Of a stretch of 55,594 nucleotides of DNA, positions 53,351 through 55,594 are shown one piece after another. The notes beneath the pieces were generated by a model. It was given only the letters and a program-made list of their open reading frames with translations, had not been told where the DNA came from and made no database searches. The translations under genes were made by a program, and so were the position numbers. The stretch is from Lachnospiraceae bacterium (GTDB lineage: Bacteria > Bacillota > Clostridia > Lachnospirales > Lachnospiraceae): contig JAFRVD010000061.1 in NCBI GenBank assembly GCA_017441825.1, forward strand, positions 1 through 55,594. The letters are read 5' to 3'. Positions within the stretch are counted from its first letter, which is position 1. Each line of letters starts with the position of its first letter.

Positions 53351-54850
53351 ATGGCTTTATTGGAAACTACGGTAAAAAACGGCAAAGTTCAGGGGATCGT
53401 ATCCGGGAACCCGGAGGTCAGCGCATTCTTAGGGATTCCTTACGCGAAGGCGCCGGCGGGAAAGCTTCGATTCCGGGCGCCTGAGCCCGCAGAACCCTGG
53501 GAAGGCACCCGCATCTGCAATGATTTCGGCTATTCCTGCTGGCAGCGGGACAGCGGCAAGAACGAAGCGTTCCGGGAAATGGTGAAGAACCGCCCGGTGC
53601 CGTTCCGCTTCCTCCGGATGGACGAAGACTGCCTTTCGTTAAACGTCTGGACGCCGGCGGAAACCCCGGAGGAGAAGCTTCCGGTCATGGTCTGGTTTTA
53701 CGGCGGAGGGCTTCAGGGCGGTACGTCCGACGATACCACCTTTGACGGCGAAGGCTTATGCGGGCACGGCGTGGTCTTAGTCAGCGCGAACTACCGGACC
53801 GGCGTGTTCGGGTATTTCGCGGCGGACGCGCTGGAAGAAGAGAACGAATACCACGCATGCGGGAACTACGGCCTGCTGGACCAGGTCGCGGCGCTCCGGT
53901 GGGTGCACGAGAACATCGGCGTGTTCGGGGGAGATCCCGGAAACGTCACGATCTTCGGCTGCTCCGGCGGCGGCAGGTCCTGCCAGGGCCTGTCCTGCAC
54001 ACCGCTTACGAAGGGGCTCGTCCACCACGTCATTATCCACAGCGCGGGCGGGCTGAACCCGAACTACAGCACGCCGCGGGAGAAGCTTAAAGAGCTTGGC
54101 GCAAAGTTCATCCGCTTCTGCGGAAAGGAGACGGTTGAGGACCTCCGGGAGCTGCCGGCTGAAGAGCTTCAGGCGTATTACGATGAATTCTCGAAGGATT
54201 TTGACAACTGGTTCAACATCACGGACGACGGATACGCGCTGAAATACACGATGGACGAAGTCGTGCGGAGGGGAGAGCAGCAGGACCTCGACTACATCCT
54301 GAGTACGACGAAGAACGAGATCGTCCGGCCCGTGCAGAAGCCCGTGACGCTAAAAGAGTTCCCGGAGATCAGGTTCGGCGGCAGGACTGCGATCTTCAAG
54401 GAGGTCTGCGATCCGGAGACTGACGAGCAGGCGAACGACTACGTGGTCAACGCGGAGTCCTATGAGATGAAATCGGCGCAGCTCGCGTGGGCGCGCGTCC
54501 AGGCAGGGCAGGACAAGAAGCCCGTATGGCTCTGCACGTTCGACCACCCGGCGCCGGGGAACCAGTACGCGCTTCACGGCGCGGACCAGATGTACGCGTT
54601 CCACACACTTGACAAGCAGTACTTTGAGGTACCGGAGGAGGACGAGAAGCTGTCTCAGACAGAGATGCTCTACTGGACGAACTTCGCGAAGCACGGAGAC
54701 CCGAACGGAGAGGGCCTTGTCAGATGGACGCCCTTCACAAAGGAGAGCCCGCTGACGTTTGTGATCGACGTGCCCGAATGCGGGATGCAGCTTCGGGAGG
54801 TGCCCGTGATTGAAAAACTCACGGAAACGTATATCAACTGGGGACGGTAA
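53351..54850 (+). CDS. Type-B carboxylesterase with altered oxyanion motif
   Basis: 499 residues. FLGIPYAKAPAGKLRFRAPEP is the entry motif; MVWFYGGGLQGGTS replaces the usual HGGG by YGGG; NVTIFGCSGGGRSCQ holds the nucleophile Ser205 in GCSGG rather than GESAG; the catalytic His is probably in ALHGADQMYAFHTL. The fold and length are normal for the family. The substitutions at two active-site positions suggest changed specificity compared with the other three esterases of the window. AAAAGGAGAG precedes the ATG. It is the last gene of the 50309-54850 row. Confidence 0.88.
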   Translation: MALLETTVKNGKVQGIVSGNPEVSAFLGIPYAKAPAGKLRFRAPEPAEPWEGTRICNDFGYSCWQRDSGKNEAFREMVKNRPVPFRFLRMDEDCLSLNVWTPAETPEEKLPVMVWFYGGGLQGGTSDDTTFDGEGLCGHGVVLVSANYRTGVFGYFAADALEEENEYHACGNYGLLDQVAALRWVHENIGVFGGDPGNVTIFGCSGGGRSCQGLSCTPLTKGLVHHVIIHSAGGLNPNYSTPREKLKELGAKFIRFCGKETVEDLRELPAEELQAYYDEFSKDFDNWFNITDDGYALKYTMDEVVRRGEQQDLDYILSTTKNEIVRPVQKPVTLKEFPEIRFGGRTAIFKEVCDPETDEQANDYVVNAESYEMKSAQLAWARVQAGQDKKPVWLCTFDHPAPGNQYALHGADQMYAFHTLDKQYFEVPEEDEKLSQTEMLYWTNFAKHGDPNGEGLVRWTPFTKESPLTFVIDVPECGMQLREVPVIEKLTETYINWGR

Positions 54851-54875
54851 CGGTCCCGGACTTTCCACCTTCCGA

Positions 54876-54905
54876 TTGACATACAAGCCCCATTTCTGTT
54901 ATCAT
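54876..54905 (+). promoter_or_regulatory. Promoter of the GGGtGRT-family gene
   Basis: TTGACA (54876-54881), 18 bases, TATCAT (54900-54905), followed by a leader of about 75 bases with GGGAGGAA before the ATG. Confidence 0.6.
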
Positions 54906-54983
54906 ATTAAGAAGTGAATGCTTAACGCTTCACATGCAGCTTTTAACGATCCCTTACTATAGAAAACGGGAGGAACAAAACAA

Positions 54984-55594
54984 ATGCAATACACTAAAGA
55001 AGTAGAAGAGATGGTTTGTGTTGCAAAAGGCCCGAACCATGGTCCTGCGCCTATCCCTGAGGAGGGCAAGTGGATCCAAGCCAAGGAAATCAAAGACATT
55101 TCCGGCTATACTCACGGCATCGGCTGGTGCGCGCCCCAGCAGGGCGGCTGCAAGCTCAGCCTGAACATTAAGGACGGTATTATTGAGGAAGCTCTGGTCG
55201 AGACCATCGGCTGCTCCGGCATGACGCATTCCGCGGCTATGGCCAGCGAGATCCTGCCCGGCAAGACCCTTCTGGAAGCTCTGAACACGGACCTTGTCTG
55301 CGACGCTATCAATACCGCAATGCGCGAGCTGTTCCTGCAGATCGTGTACGGCCGTACCCAGTCCGCCTTCTCCGATGACGGCCTTCGTATTGGCGCTGGC
55401 CTTGAAGACCTCGGCAAGGGCCTGCGCTCCATGGTGGGCACCATGTACGGCACCCGCGCAAAGGGCACACGGTATCTTGAGATGACCGAAGGCTACGTCA
55501 CCAAGATGGCCCTCGATAAAGACGACCAGGTCTGCGGCTACCAGTTCCTGAGCATCGGCAAGATGATGGACGCCATCAAGAAGGGCGTTCCCGC
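54984..55594 (+). CDS. GGGtGRT family protein (NifU-like), N-terminal part
   Basis: The frame is open from the ATG at 54984 to the window edge (203 codons). Stretches such as AKGPNHGPAPIPEEGKW, HGIGWCAPQQGGCKLSL, VETIGCSGMTHSAAMASEI and LQIVYGRTQSAFSDDG match the GGGtGRT protein family of Clostridia, which is distantly related to NifU-type iron-sulfur scaffolds; conserved cysteines are visible in WCAPQQGGCK and GCSGMTH. The family's exact function is unproven, but iron-sulfur or redox-cofactor handling is likely. It has its own promoter and codon choice typical of high expression. About one third of the protein lies beyond the window. Confidence 0.85.
   Translation, partial: MQYTKEVEEMVCVAKGPNHGPAPIPEEGKWIQAKEIKDISGYTHGIGWCAPQQGGCKLSLNIKDGIIEEALVETIGCSGMTHSAAMASEILPGKTLLEALNTDLVCDAINTAMRELFLQIVYGRTQSAFSDDGLRIGAGLEDLGKGLRSMVGTMYGTRAKGTRYLEMTEGYVTKMALDKDDQVCGYQFLSIGKMMDAIKKGVP

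Noticed and set aside
1-55594. CRISPR arrays, tRNA or rRNA genes, prophage or complete insertion sequences
   Set aside because: No regularly spaced repeats, no tRNA-like cloverleaf with CCA end, and no transposase or integrase coding sequence was found by reading both strands.

Overview
The window looks like chromosomal DNA from a gut- or rumen-type member of the Clostridia, most likely Lachnospiraceae. The signs are strong AGGAGG-type ribosome sites, TTGACA/TATAAT-like promoters, a YesM/YesN-type two-component system beside LplB/YtcP-type sugar permeases, aldo/keto reductases with C-terminal 4Fe-4S motifs, and, cut by the right edge, a gene of the GGGtGRT (iron-sulfur-scaffold-like) family that I know mainly from Clostridia. 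No rRNA, tRNA, CRISPR array, phage gene or complete insertion sequence was seen. Almost all sequence is coding.

Layout. 1-8 kb is ordinary metabolism: the end of a YitT-family membrane protein, a YhhN-family membrane protein, two convergent Fe-S aldo/keto reductases, a YhcH/EbgC-like protein overlapping a TetR regulator, a PutP-type sodium/proline symporter and a Gfo/Idh/MocA oxidoreductase. 8.1-13.2 kb is a likely operon of a mutarotase-fold protein, a carboxylesterase, a second alpha/beta hydrolase and a GH29 alpha-L-fucosidase. 13.3-20.3 kb holds a SUV3-like helicase and a four-gene FtsX-type ABC transporter plus two-component module whose response regulator seems to be read from a leaderless mRNA. 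20.3-25.1 kb is an accessory stretch: a structured region with a 25-codon ORF and an opposing promoter (candidate type I toxin-antitoxin), a MITE-like palindromic repeat, a DUF2804 protein, an M42 peptidase, a VapBC pair, an aminoglycoside adenylyltransferase-like protein and a GNAT acetyltransferase.

25.4-54.9 kb is a large carbohydrate/ester utilisation region. It has two complete LplB/YtcP-type importers (solute-binding lipoprotein plus two permeases, no ATPase gene), one YesMN regulator pair, six alpha/beta-hydrolase esterases, a neutral-ceramidase-like protein, three GH5-like glycosidases, a GH36-like galactosidase, and an unusual protein joining a Rossmann NAD(P)-binding domain to a GH63-like barrel. 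The enzymes lack secretion signals while the binding proteins are lipoproteins. The simplest model is that the cell imports intact, ester-decorated oligosaccharides or glycosides and removes acyl groups and sugars in the cytoplasm. Which ester and which sugar cannot be told from sequence alone.

The most unusual items are the candidate type I toxin-antitoxin locus (20391-20711), the Rossmann-GH fusion (45490-47868), the tandem hydrolase with a non-canonical first domain (32927-34717) and the density of cytoplasmic esterases among glycosidases.
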